Assembly (NCBI GenBank): GCA_034359265.1
Contig: CP136890.1
Coordinates: forward strand, 1,118,501-1,182,500
From: Canna indica
Lineage: Eukaryota; Streptophyta; Magnoliopsida; Zingiberales; Cannaceae
DNA length: 64,000 nt
Direction: 5' to 3'
The notes beneath the pieces were generated by a model. That model worked only from the letters and a program-made list of their open reading frames with translations, did no database searches and was not told where the DNA came from. Below are positions 37,024-49,850 of this stretch, piece after piece (the first letter of the stretch is position 1; every line of letters begins with the position of its first letter). The position numbers and the translations under genes are program-made.

Positions 37024-38896
37024 TAATATTTAATATATATTAGCAAGTAATGTATGTCCACCAGTGTGTGTATAGTATAATATTTGTACTCGTACTCATT
37101 TATTAAATGGATAAAAATTTATTTTGTATCTGTGGATATAATATGTTCTTAGACTGGACTAGCACTTTGGGCCTAGTCGGATCAATGTCCTAGAAACACC
37201 CACACTCATGAACTAGACTCACATCGAACCAATAACAACTTAGTCCGGAGCTCCACCCGACCATACACGGGACACCCACGTCCTTTATTATTTACAAGGG
37301 GTTATACATTAATGAGTTTGATATTTTTGGGATAAACCTCAATCCATTTCGGGCATATCCCCCGTGAGTAGATCTGAATCGTGCTATTGGGCCGGACCTG
37401 CACCGCCTAGCATGGCCCGACCTGGTCCAATATTTTTTCAGGCCTTATTAGGGGCGGCTTGATAACAGCTCGGACATGACAAGGATCAGGTTGAGCCTGA
37501 TTTTATCGTGCCGGGCCAGACTGAGCTATTGTGTTGCACCAAATATTGTCAGGTTTACCCATGAGATTATGGGAGACATCATCACCCGAGTCATTCCTAA
37601 TATGCCCATAAAACAAACATGATACAAATCAAGTATACTATCGATTTCAATTTCAATCCCATCATTTGGAGTTTCTTTTGATTTAAGCGTCAGAGTATCT
37701 TTGCAGGTCCCCCATCGGAGTAGCGCCCGCCCGGGAGATGCGAATGTCGTATCACTTGACTTCAAACAATAACATTTGGTGCATACCGTAGAGTTGAGTA
37801 AATCTTATCCGCCTTATCATATTAGACACTCGGAGTCAAACGAATACCACTACACAGATAAAAGTAGCAACAACGTCCCCTACTACCTAGGAAGTTTGGG
37901 TTTGATAATTTATATATGATTCACCCATTTTAATTATTTAATTTGATACGTAAAATTTTGAACTTTTCAAAATATAATCTGGACATTTTAACTAGTTATA
38001 TATGATTCATTTTAACTAGGGAGATAGGAATCTCTCTCCATATCTTTTGAGGTTCAGCATTCAAAATTCATTCACAAAATTGTTAAACTGGACACGTACG
38101 ACAATACGATTGGATTTCAAGAATATACAAGATTATGATATAAAATGATGATTTTTTTCTATGTAAATATGGATGATTTCAGTAACATGTTGCCTTCAAA
38201 TTAATGTTTTGGTGTGACATTATGTGATATATGTAAAGGTTGTGATTTTCATAACAAGAGAAATATATGTTTAAAATGAGTGAAAATAAGCAATTAATGA
38301 CCGGGTCGCATATTCAATCATTGTAAGCCATTTGAGAGAAAAAATGAATACCGAGATAAAACATGCACACACATTTCATCCATTTGCTTGGGGAAGTAGA
38401 AGAAAAAATTGAATCTCCTGGTACAAATAAAAAGAGTAAGCACAAATCGGCATTTCAAGTTAATACGATGCATGAGAATGCATCTCAAAATTAAGCTGAA
38501 TTGGTCCTCTCTGCTCGTCAGTACTTGTCATGTGGTCCATGTGGAAGTGCTGATTAACGTAAGGTATGTGTCTTCTGGGGGCCTTGACGCAGATGGATAC
38601 TCGCGTATATTAATTTATGTTGGAGTTACGTACCCAGGATCTTGTGGCCCATCTTCAATTTGGAAGTGGGACCACATCCAATTCTTGCTTCCGTCGAAAA
38701 GTCAAGACTCAAAGGAGCCCAACTTACACGTAATCCAATTTCTATAAGGAGTCGTCGCTAAGATCCATTGACCTTGACGCAGTGCAGAGACGACTTGGTA
38801 AATATGCATGTATGTATGTATGTATGTGAGTCTCCTTTGAATCCTCAATTCCCCACGGCCGGACTAGCTAGAGACGGAGACGGAGGCAGAAAGAGC
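36600..38896. other. Intergenic region between Vic2 and RLK-D
   Basis: No gene. GC-rich patches full of GGGC/GCCC words lie at about 36740-36920 and 37380-37530, in the style of diverged transposon ends. An (AT)n microsatellite is at 36982-37020. The stretch 37690-37890 and the stretch 38155-38790 reappear upstream of RLK-E (46365-46560 and 46565-47210), marking the start of the D/E duplication. About 260 bp between them (37895-38155) is absent from the E copy. GTCAA (38701-38705) and TTGAC (38768-38772, 38774-38778) cores lie within 200 bp of the RLK-D start. Confidence 0.5.
36982..37020. repeat. (AT)n microsatellite
   Basis: An uninterrupted run of about 19 AT dinucleotides in intergenic DNA. 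Shorter AT runs lie inside introns of RLK-D (40081-40100) and RLK-E (about 48745-48764). Confidence 0.9.
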
Positions 38897-41800
38897 ATGG
38901 TAGTTTTGTTCTTCCTAGTGTTAGTCTTAGCATATTTCATCGCCACAATTGATGCCCAGCGGCAGCTGCCTAGTACACAAGGTACGTACACCACCTTTCT
39001 TTACTCTTAATTATAAGTTGAAATAGAAACGCAAAAACAAAAAATCCATCGAGCTCCCCTAAAATAATAATGAAATTGAAATGGCACAAGCTTTAATATT
39101 GAATTTAACTCAGAGTAATGCCGCACCTTTATTTTCTTTTGCAGGTTTCATAAGCATTGACTGCGGCCTCGCTAGCAATACAACTTACACCGATGAAGTT
39201 ACCAACTTAGTCTACGTATCGGATGAACAGTTCACGGACGCCGGGATAAATTTCCAAATCCAAGCATCCAACTACTCGAAACAACTGCAAACACTGCGAA
39301 GCTTTCCGAATGCATCGCGAAGTTGCTATGTCTTAAAGCCGGTGACTCAAAACAACAAGTATCTCGTCAGAGCTACCTTCTTCTACGGAAACTACGATAA
39401 CAAAAACAGTGACAACATAATGTTCGATCTCCACATAGATGTCAATTTTTGGCGGAAAGTTAATCTCACTGCTCCAGATTGGTATGGTTACTACGAGGTC
39501 ATCGTCGTTGCTTTAGGCGATTCCTTGTCGGTGTGCTTGGTGGATGTAGGCTCAGGAACTCCCTTCATATCTGTGCTAGAGTTGAGGCCCATGGATACCG
39601 CCATGTATCCTTTGGTCAATACCGTACTGTACCTGGTAAATAGCTTTCGCTTTAATGTCGGGGGACCAAAGAACATCAGGTAAAAGTTGAGCATAGTCTC
39701 TTTTTCTTATCAAATGTTTTAATTTCTTTTACACCGCTTGGATTGGGGTTAGGAATCTTTTTCCTTATTTGATTTTTTTAATTTCTTATTTATCTTAATT
39801 CTTCTCTAAAATTTAATTTTCTTTAGACACCGATTTAAAATCATTCTTTTCTTTCAACACTGATTTAAAATTGAATGATGGTGAAAAAAAATATAAAAAT
39901 TTATCCAAAATAAATTTATAAAATTATTTTTATTATTTCAATACATATATATAAGATTTTATTAAATTAAATTTTAGTGATATCTTTTCGTTTCTATTAA
40001 ATACAAAAGCAAAATAGAAGAGAGAAAAAAATATTTATAGTCGATAAAAAAAATCTAATATTTATAGCAATAAAAATGACTATATATATATATATATATT
40101 AAATAAAAAATTCTCTCGCTCCTTCTTTTTCCTTACCAAGTATTAATTTTTTAGTTTCCTTCCTCTTCCCCACTTTCTTTATCTTTGGACCTTATTTGTT
40201 TTTTTGATAGAATATGATTTATCATAAAATTATATGATTTAATTTTATATTTAGAAAGACTTCTAATAAATGATCATGTATGATAATCTCATAATTTGAA
40301 AATCATCAAATTTTTAAATCATGAATTTGATGATTTCATAAAATTTTATTTTTAAATTATCATCGATTAAAATTTATAATTTCACTTATGTCATTTATAT
40401 ACTCCTATCAGATTATATTTTTATTTATCATTTTTGATCGGCTTAGCTAAGACGCAGTTTTTCTCTGTAGCTATTGTCATTTAATCATATCATATCGTAC
40501 CATTATTTCAAACATAATAATATTTTTTATAATATTATATTATATACTACGTTACTAAATCATACTTTATCTGAACAAGTTCCAAACAGACCTTTTATCA
40601 TTTTACGGAGCGATTACCGTGTAGAGTTTATGCATTTCTGAACGGAGAACTTGCTTTCTTGCTTCTTGTTGTTTGCATGAATAGATATCCAGATGATCCC
40701 TACGACCGCATTTGGAAGTCATGGAGTAAAGACGTGTGGAATAATATATCCACTACCGAAAATATTACCATCGGCCAGGACGGTTTGTTGGGTTTCTTGA
40801 AACCACCAATGGCTGTGATGCAGACGGCGGCCACTCCCATCAACTCCAGCATAATGGACTTATACTGGGACTCAACGTCTTACGGCGCCTCCCTCACGAA
40901 CGAGTACATCCACTTCTTCTTCTCGGAGATCGTCGCAAACACGTCGAGGGCATTCAACATTTACCTCAATGGCAGCCTGTGGTATCCCAACTACAGGCCG
41001 CCCAACTTCACGTTCGGCTTTATTCCTAAAATCCCATTCATCGACCCGAGCGAGCGGTACGACTGGACTCTCAATTCCACGGGCCTGTCCAGCCTTCCCC
41101 CAATCCTCAACGCACTCGAACTCTACACGCCCATGTACCTCACCAACGTGCCGACCGACAGTAGAGACGGTATGTTTCAATCTCCAGCATCAATTGTGCT
41201 AGGGTTTACATTGTTATCCCCATGACAGTACTGTAAGCAGAAAGGAGGTATTTCTTTATGGGGCTCGTTCTTGCTTGACATATGTGTCCTTATTTTTGCC
41301 TTATGCCTTCCGTTATTTTTGTTCTTCAAATTACACTTTGCTGAATATTATACTACATCATCGTTGTGGTATCTGTCTTCTATTTTAATTTTGGGAAACA
41401 GTAAATGCCATTACATCCATCAAGGCGCAACACCATCTGAAGAGAAATTGGATGGGTGATCCATGTGCTCCAGTAGAGTATGCTTGGGTTGGCTTGGGTT
41501 GTAGTTACACTCCCAATCATAATCAACAAAGAATCACAAATGTGTGAGTCTTCAAAAGAAAATTGCAGAGAATTGATGTGATGTGAGAAAATTATTAAAA
41601 ATACTGATATCAGAAACCAAAATATTCTGCAGAACATTGTCCGCAAGTGCATTGAATGGTCATATTTCCTCGTCGTTTGCTAATCTCTCTGAAATTAAGT
41701 ACCTGTAAGTCTAGCAACCTTATTCTTTCTTCATTTGCTCTCTGGTCCACTTTGTTCAGGATAATATTATTGAAACCGAATTCTAATGTGTTTTTTAAGA

Positions 41801-44800
41801 GAGAGCAAATCATGGTTTCTACTTCTACTCACATACGCTGGTGTGAAGTTGGTTATACACCCAGAATATATATAATTGATTCTATGGGATCTGTCATTTT
41901 TAATTTTGTTCTGTGCTTATGTTAGTTGTTTTCATCATTTTTAGGTGGAAATCTGTCTTGATTATATATGTGGTATTTTGTTTCAGGAATTTGTCATACA
42001 ACAACCTAATAGGATCAATACCTGATGCTTTAGGAAATTTGGCATCACTTCAAGTCCTGTAAGAATCCATTAGGTGCATGTTAACTCGAGATGATAAAGA
42101 ATAGGAAGGAAAGGAGAAAAAATAAAGACAACAGAGAGGAATATATCAAGGAATCATGATTTGTTTAATTGTGAGGATAGAGGAAAGGAGGCCAATATTA
42201 CAAATGGCTCACTCCTGGCTTTCCTTCCATTTCCTCCCCTTTTGAGTGGAAAATTTGGGGAGGATAAGAGAAATGAAGGAAAAACTATTTAGTTTCCTTT
42301 CCCTCCTTCCACTCCCCTTCCTTCCTCAGTTCCTTCAAAGTAAACATAACTTTGTTATGTTCTTTATATTGAAATTTTAAGAAATTTTACCAACTCTTGA
42401 TGACTTTATGCAGGGACTTGAGAGGCAACAATCTTACTGGACCAATTCCATCTTCCCTACTTAGTAAATCAGGCCAAGGGTTGCTATTATTGTATGTTTT
42501 TTCTAGAGGTTCTTTGAACCTTATTACTCTCCTTCTCATACCAGCACCCTCTAGACATGTCTATTTACTTGAACCTGCAATTTCCTTCGATGATTCAAAC
42601 TATTTATTTCAGCTAGATTTTACTTCTCTGACGAAGAACCATAAGTTAATTGCAAATACTAATATAAAATTTTAATACTGAATGTTAGAATTGGAGGCAA
42701 TCAAAATCTCTGCGCTAATTATGGACATTTATGTGAGATAACAACAAAGAAGAAGATTACAACACCTGTTATCGTGGTTATCTGTATAGTGCCTGTGATA
42801 CTACTGCTTGTGGCCATATTTACACTGTGTAGATTGACAAGGTCGAAAGGTATGTTGTTTCTGCAGCAATTCAGAACTCCACATGCATATTTTTTTAGCT
42901 CAGATATAATGATCAACAAGTAGCACGCTAATTGCCCACCCATTGATGATTATCTACGGTTTACATGTTTTACTTAAAAGGACTAACAGGTATCACTGTG
43001 GAGTCGGAGAAGAAAATTTTGTTTAACTTAGTAAATGGCCACAAAGATAATCGAGAATTCTCATGCAAGGAGTTGAAGAAAATAACCAACAACTTTGTAA
43101 GAGTTATTGGAAAGGGAGGATTTGGTGTTGTCTGCCATGGTTACTTGGAAGATGGTACTCAAGTTGCAGTCAAAATGCTCTCTCAATCATCATCACAGGG
43201 CACTAAAGAGTTTTTAGCTGAGGTAAACAACTCAATTGCACTACTATCTTGAATAGAATCGGGATATACACTCAATATTTCAAAAGACTAACTCTGACTT
43301 TAATATTTCTGGAAGCTCATATGTTTCTGGCATGTTTAGGCTTTGGAGAGAATTAAACAATCGTAGATTCTATAATATAAATACAATTGTATGTACCCAA
43401 GAAGCATCTTGCTTCTAGAACCCTTTAAGTTGGTCTATGCTCCTCAAAAGTGCCTTTTTGTTGAGGGGCTCTCTCTGTTTTGATGCTCCTATATATTGGT
43501 AGTAAATGTCCAAAGCATATTAAGCATTTCTCCTCTTCTTTTCAACATTGATCTTCCAGCTTTTTTCCCTCATTACTCGTCAATGCTATCTTTCCATGTT
43601 ACGACTTCTAAAGCATGTTATGGTTATATATTAAATGTCTAAAGCATATTAGGCTATCTTTCCATGTTGAATTTGACAATTATGGTTTCTTTTGCAGGTT
43701 CAGCACTTGATAAGGATTCATCACAAGAACTTGGTTTCATTGGTTGGCTACTGCATGGAAGGAGATTGTCTAGCACTTGTCTATGAGTACATGCCACAAG
43801 GAACCCTACAAGATCATATTAGAGGTTCTCAATCGTGCATTAATCTCATTGTTCAATTTGCATCTTCAAACTGGGACAGCTCGTGGTCGGCCTCTCTGTA
43901 TAAATAAGAAGAAAAAAAGAATATTTGAGTTATTACAACCACATGTACATGTATTTCACCTAAATTCTTGTGAATATTATACCTTCAACAGGAAAAACTA
44001 GCAGTATCTGTGCATTCAATTGGGGAAAGCGCCTCCAGATTGCAATTGAAGCTGCAGAAGGTTAATTCGACGAGAAACTACAGCACTTGTGATTTGTTTT
44101 CCTCTTGATTGTACAGTCTTACTTTCAATGTTGTGCAGGACTGGAGTATTTGCACAAGGCATGCAAACCACCGTTGATCCATAGAGATGTCAAGACTTCA
44201 AACATTCTCTTGAATGAAAAGCTAGAAGCCAAGATTGCAGATTTCGGACTGTCAAGGGCTTTCCACAACGATGTCTATTCTCATGTGTCGACAGCAGTGG
44301 TTGGTACGCTAGGATATATAGATCCAGAGTATGTTTGCCCTATGTTCATCTTACTTATATGATGGTTTGAGATTACTGCATTGCATTATATCACAAAGGA
44401 GAAGGAATCAAGAACAAATCACAAGCTAATAGACATTGGTATATTATTATTTAGGTACTATTCCACCTACCAAATAAGCGAGAAGAGTGACGTATATAGC
44501 TTCGGTGTGGTTCTCTTGGAGCTCATCACAGCGGAGCCTCCCATTTGTGCAGATACAGAAAATCCTCATATTGTTCATTGGGTGCGCCAAAAGCTCGCTG
44601 AAGGCAACATGGAGGATGTCGTTGATGCAAAGTTACAGAGGGAGTTTGATGTGAATTCCATCAGGCAGGTGGCTAATTTAGCATTTAAATGCACGGCTCA
44701 AACCTCTCACCGGAGACCCACCATGAGTAACGTCGTAGTTGAGCTGAAGGAGAGCTTGGCAATAGAGAGATCTCGAGTGAGGAGTAGCTTCAATTCTGTA

Positions 44801-44953
44801 AGCCCAGGTGATCTCTACGTAGAATCTATTGAGATTAGTCAGAATAGTGATAGAAGTTTGGGTTTTACTGGAATCCTATTGACTGAAATGAGCAGCCAGA
44901 ATAATGCTATTGAAATGGAAGAGCCTGCAGCATTCTTTCCATCAGCTAGTTAA
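38897..44953 (+). CDS. RLK-D: malectin-like LRR receptor kinase (LRR-I), 918 aa
   Basis: Intact 13-exon gene: 38897-38981, 39145-39679, 40685-41169, 41402-41543, 41633-41704, 41987-42058, 42414-42491, 42689-42849, 42981-43222, 43698-43824, 43992-44060, 44139-44328, 44455-44953. These sum to 2757 nt. The ATG at 38897 is chosen because it opens the signal peptide [17 protein letters not shown]; the frame is open further upstream. Malectin-like domain to about residue 368 ([29 protein letters not shown]), NWMGDPCAP, LRRs at about 416-489, transmembrane helix at about 510-530. The kinase has [18 protein letters not shown] and DFG. The activation segment reads [10 protein letters not shown]: the usual Pro of GTPGY is Leu, a change shared with RLK-E. 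A long C-tail ends FFPSAS. Upstream DNA has W-box cores. Activity is expected from the retained Lys, HRD and DFG but not proven. Confidence 0.9.
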
Positions 44954-45502
44954 ATATCAGGGTCTCAATACTAACTTTCTATATATGTTGGTTTTCTGAC
45001 AATGTAGACCTGTTGATGATTGAAGATAATTATATATGTGATGATTTTGAAAATTATATGTATTCTTTAATTTATTGGGAGTGCTGTTGGTTCGGTCAAC
45101 TATTAGAACTTTCAGGTTTAAATAAAGGTTGGAGAACAAAAGTGAGATTTCTTGGTTGGAGAAGTCAACTTCAATTATGGCGAGATTTGCAATTTACATT
45201 TGAATTTTTTTTCTTATGAATAACACAAAAATCATGCATTGAATAATACAACAAGGTCCTTCTTTTGTTAATCTAATTTAGCAAAAGAAGGCGCAGAACT
45301 TTTAATTTATGGCCGTATAAATGTGATGCTGATCTTTTTCTCGTAACATGGGATAAAAGAGCTATGAAATAAAAGATGATTTTTAATTTTTAATTTTTTT
45401 ATTTAAATTAGGAAAATCAACATTTAAAAATATAAAATTAATAATGTATTTCGTATACATCAATATCATGTTTGAAAAAAAAATCATACATCGCATCATA
45501 CC

Positions 45503-45862
45503 ATGTCCAACCACCAAGAGCTCGGAATTAAGACAAACTTACTGCAAGTGATCGAAGTCAATAACGCTATTAATAGTGACCCAACTCAGATGATGCAAAT
45601 TGCCGAGCAGCTGGACATCCCAACCGTTCGTAGGAGGCTCGGGAATGTCTTCGTGGTCTGATGGATCAATTCACTCATTTTCTCGCTAATCTCAAAGCAA
45701 CTTAATTAATTAGTTTTCTAAATTGCATCGATATATCAACCTGTACTGATTGCACTACCACTACTACTACTACCGCAGAACTTGGCGCACGAGCCATGCG
45801 CGTGCATGGTGGGCGATTACTACACGTGGGAAAGAAAGAATCCTCGCCGCCAGGCAAACTAG
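45503..45862 (+). CDS. Possible small two-exon gene or exon relic, 78 aa
   Basis: A clean frame from the ATG at 45503 runs 51 codons to a possible donor at 45655 (TTCGTG/GTCTGA). After an intron with the acceptor ACTACCGCAG, it continues in the same frame at 45779-45862 to TAG. The first part contains SDPTQMMQIAEQLDIPTVRR and the second AHEPCACMVGDYYTWERK, which looks like conserved protein rather than chance. I do not recognise the family. It could be two exons of a larger gene captured by rearrangement between RLK-D and RLK-E, or a real short gene. No promoter is evident, and the donor is weak. Confidence 0.3.
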
Positions 45863-46242
45863 TTCTTCTTAATTCTTATATACATGTTTTATCTGGGAAG
45901 CATATATGCGCTCGAGGTGTTCGTTGGATTGACAAAGACGAAGATGAGCTGCTGCTCTGCTGGATCGTCGGCGCAGGAGATGGCGGCTTGGCTTTTCTCT
46001 CTTTAATTTGCGCTTCTTGATTTCTTCGTATACCTTTAAATTAAAGCACACATATATAATCTCTCTTTTACGTGAAAGGTTTGAAAATTAAAGCATGTAT
46101 ATATGAATAACTAAACATCTAAAAATTAATTAATATTATTTTGTAAGGACGCGTGTTCTTTGAATTAATGTATATATATATATATAGTTAATTATTCTGA
46201 TACATGTGACTAAATCGATGGATCGACCTCGCAATCTCGCAG

Positions 46243-46357
46243 ACTTCATAAGCATCCATTGTGGAAACACGGGAGACTACACACCTACATTAGATGAAAG
46301 CACAGACATCGTACACCACCGATGACAAATACATCCAGGCGGAAGAAACTCATAGAA
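46243..46357 (+). pseudogene. Relic of a malectin-like RLK exon 2
   Basis: After an acceptor-like CTCGCAG, the frame reads DFISIHCGNTGDY and then DESTDI. A one-base shift is needed to continue YTTDDKYIQAEET. This is the start of the malectin-like exon of an LRR-I-type receptor (compare FISIDCG in the intact copies). The similarity stops at about 46357, where the repeat shared with 37690-37890 begins. No other exon of this copy was found nearby. It differs from all five RLK genes, so it is a remnant of a sixth, more distant member. Confidence 0.6.
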
Positions 46358-46364
46358 TCATCTT

Positions 46365-47340
46365 TGCAGGTCTCCCTGTGGAGCAACGCCGAACCAAGAG
46401 ACGTGAAAGTCCCCATCATCACCTGACAATTCAAAAACATTTGGTGCACAATGTGGAGATAGTCGAGTAAATCTTATTTGTCTCATCACGATAGGAACTC
46501 GGAGTCGGACGAAAATGCCATTACATGCACATAGGTAGCAATCTATAGCAGCAACATTCCCCGACTATGTAAATATAGATGATTTCAGTAACACGTTGCA
46601 TGCCTTCAAATTAATGTTTTGGTGTGACATTATGTGATATAGGTAAAGGTTGTGATTTTCATAACAAGGAAAATATATGTTTAAAATGAGTGAAAATAGG
46701 CAATTAATGACCGGGTCCATATTCAATCATTGTAAGCCATTTGATAGAAAAAATTAAATCCATGCATTTGCTCGGGCAAATAGAAGAAAAAATTAAATCA
46801 ATGCATTTGTTTACGTGTGATATAGCTTAATTTGGTGTGACTATGTAAATCCATGCATTTGCTCGGGCAAGTAGAAGAAAAAATTGAATCTCCTGGTACA
46901 AATTTAAAAAGTAAGCACAAATCGACATTTCAATTAATACGATGCATGAGAATGCATGTCAAAATTAAGCTTGTGGCCCATCTTCAATCTGGAAGTGGGA
47001 CAACATCCAATTCTTGCTTCCGTCGACAAGTCAAGACTCAAAGGAGCCCAACTTACACGTAATCCAATTTCTACAAGGAGTCAAGGAGTCGTCGCTAAGA
47101 GTAAGATCCATATATTGACCTTGACGCAGTGCGCATGGCGTCAACTACTAGTCGTAAATATGCAGAATATGATCCATTGACGTTGACGCAGTGCAGAGAC
47201 GACTTGGTAAATATGCACGGACTTGGCCTATTTAAAGTCTAAACTGAAGTCTCAACAAGCATGTATGTATGTGAGTCTCCTTTGGATCCTCAATTCCTCG
47301 CAGACTAGCTAGATACAGAGACAGATCAGACAGAGAGAGT
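46365..47340 (+). promoter_or_regulatory. Upstream region of RLK-E, duplicated from RLK-D
   Basis: The stretches 46365-46560 and 46565-47210 match 37690-37890 and 38155-38790 upstream of RLK-D. A piece at about 46740-46870 carries short internal duplications of AATCCATGCATTTG and GCTCGGGCAA. W-box cores are at 47030-47034 (GTCAA) and at 47115-47119, 47121-47125, 47177-47181 and 47183-47187 (TTGAC). The last two pairs arise from duplication of a block TTGACNTTGACGCAGTGC, giving more W-box cores than RLK-D has. Confidence 0.45.
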
Positions 47341-49850
47341 ATGGCTGTTTTGTTCTTCCTCGTGTTAGGCTTAGCATATTTCATTGCCACAGTTGATGCC
47401 CAGCAGCTGCCTAGTACACAAGGTACGCGATGTTTTCTTTAATCTTATAAGTTGAAATAGAAACGTAAAAATAAAAAATCCATCGAGCTCCCCCAAAATA
47501 ACAATGAAATATATATATGGGAGTAACTCAAGAGTAATGCCGCACCTTTATTATCTTTTGCAGGTTTCATAAGCATTGACTGCGGTCTCCCTAGCGACAC
47601 AAATTACACCGATGAAGTTACCAAGTTAGTCTACGTATCGGAAGACCAGTTCACGGACGCCGGCATAAATTTAAGAATCCATGTATCGACCCCTGAGAAA
47701 AAACGGCAAACACTGCGAAGCTTTCCGAACGCATCGCGAAGTTGTTATGTCTTAAAGCTGGTGACCCAAAACACGTCAAACGGCGCCTCCCTCGCGAACG
47801 AGGAGTACATCAACTTTTTCTTCTCGGAGATAGTCGCAAACACGTCGAGGGCATTCAACATTTACCTCAATGGCAAGGTATGGGAAAGCAACTACACGCC
47901 GCTCAACTTCACGTTGGGCTCTATTTGTAGCGGCGAACCCGTCGACCCGAGTGAGCGGTACGACTGGGCTCTCAATTCCACGGGCTTGTCCAGTCTTCCC
48001 CCAATCCTCAACGCGCTCGAACTCTACAGCATCAATTGTGATAGGGTTTACATTGTTTTCCCCATGACAGTACTGTAAGCAGAAAGGAGGTATTTCTTTA
48101 TGGGGCTCGTTCTTGCTTGACATATGTGTCCTTATTTTTGCCTTATGCCTTCCGTTATTTTTGTTCTTCGAATAACACTTTGCTAAATATTATACTACAT
48201 CATCGTTGTGATCTCTGTCTTCTATTTTAATTTTGGGAAACAGTAAATGCCATTACCTCCATCAAGGCGCAATACCATCTGAAGATAAATTGGATGGGTG
48301 ATCCATGTGCTCCAGTAGAGTATGCTTGGGATGGCTTGGATTGTAGCTACACTCCCAATCATAATTCACCAAGAATCACGAATGTGTGAGTTTTCAAAAG
48401 AATTATGCAGAGAATTGATGTGATGCAAGAAACTTATTTAAGATTCTCATCTCACGAACAAAATATTCTGCAGAACACTGTCAGCAAGTGCATTGACTGG
48501 TGATATTTCCTCGTCGTTTGCTAATCTCACTGAAATCAAGTACCTGCAAGTTCTAGCATCCTTATTCTTTCTTCATTTGCTCTCTTCCACTTTGTTCAGT
48601 ATAATATTGTTGGAATCAAATTCTAATGTTTTTTAAAGAGAGAGCAATATGGTTTCTACTTCTTCTCACATACGCTGGTGTGAAGTTGGTTATACACCCA
48701 GAATATATAAAATTGGTGAATGGATTACAGGTTTCTTTTCTCAATATATATATATATATATATAATTCATTCTATGGGATCTCTCATTTTTTCTTTTGTT
48801 CTATGCTTCTTTGAGTTGCTTTCATCATTAGTAGGTGGAAATCTATCATGATTAATTATATATTTGGTTTTTTGTTTCAGGAACTTGTCATACAACAACC
48901 TAACAGAATCAATACCTGATGCTTTAGGAAATTTGGCATCACTTCAAGTCCTGTAAGAATCCATTTGGTGCATGTTAACTTGAGATGATGAAGAATAGGA
49001 GGGAAAGGAGAAAAAATAAAGAGAAGAGAAAAGAAAATAGGAAGGAAACATGATTTGTTTACTTGTGAGGAAAGGAGGAAAAGAGGCCTATACAAATGGT
49101 TCACTCTTGACTTTTCTCCCATTTCCTCTGACATAATTTTGAGCAGAAAATTTTGGGAGGAAAAGAAAAAAGGAAAAAAAAGAAGTTTCCTTTCCCTCCT
49201 CCCTTCTTTCCTTCCAAGTGAAGATAACCTAGTTATGTTTTCTGAATTAAAAATAAATTTTACTAATTCTTGATGCCTTTATACAGAGATTTGAGAGGGA
49301 ACAATCTTAATGGACCAATTCCATCTTCTCTACTTAGTAAATCAGGCCAAGGGTTGCTATTGAGGTATGTTTTTTCAAGGGGTTCATTGAACCTCATTAC
49401 TCTCCTTCTCATATACCACTACTCTTCAGACATACTTTAACCTGCAAGTTCTCCAATGACTCAAACTATTTATTTCAGTTAGATTTGACCTCTGTGGTGA
49501 AGAAACATAAAGTACTTGCTAATACTAATGAAAACTAAAAATACTAAATGCTAGAATTGAAGGCAATCAAAATCTTTGTGGCAATGGAAATTCATGTGAA
49601 GCACCAAGGAAGAAGAAGATCACAACACCTATGATCGTGGTTATATGTGTAGTTCCTTTGGTACTACTGCTTGTGACCATATTAATCCTGTACAGAATAA
49701 GAAAATCAAAAGGTAACTGCTTCTTGCAGCACATCATAATTGTTCATGCACATGTCCTTGTTCCATTTCATCTCAGATATTGTGAACAAGCACTACCTAC
49801 TTAATCACTTTTCTGGAGCCTATATTATATTGTCTTGTTTTATTTGAAAG

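Noticed and set aside
42059..42413. The purine/pyrimidine-rich intron 6 of RLK-D (and 48953-49286 in RLK-E) as a clear MITE
   Set aside because: GGAAAGGAG and CTCCTTTCC words can pair, but I could not define ends or a target duplication; it is shared by both copies and so predates the duplication.
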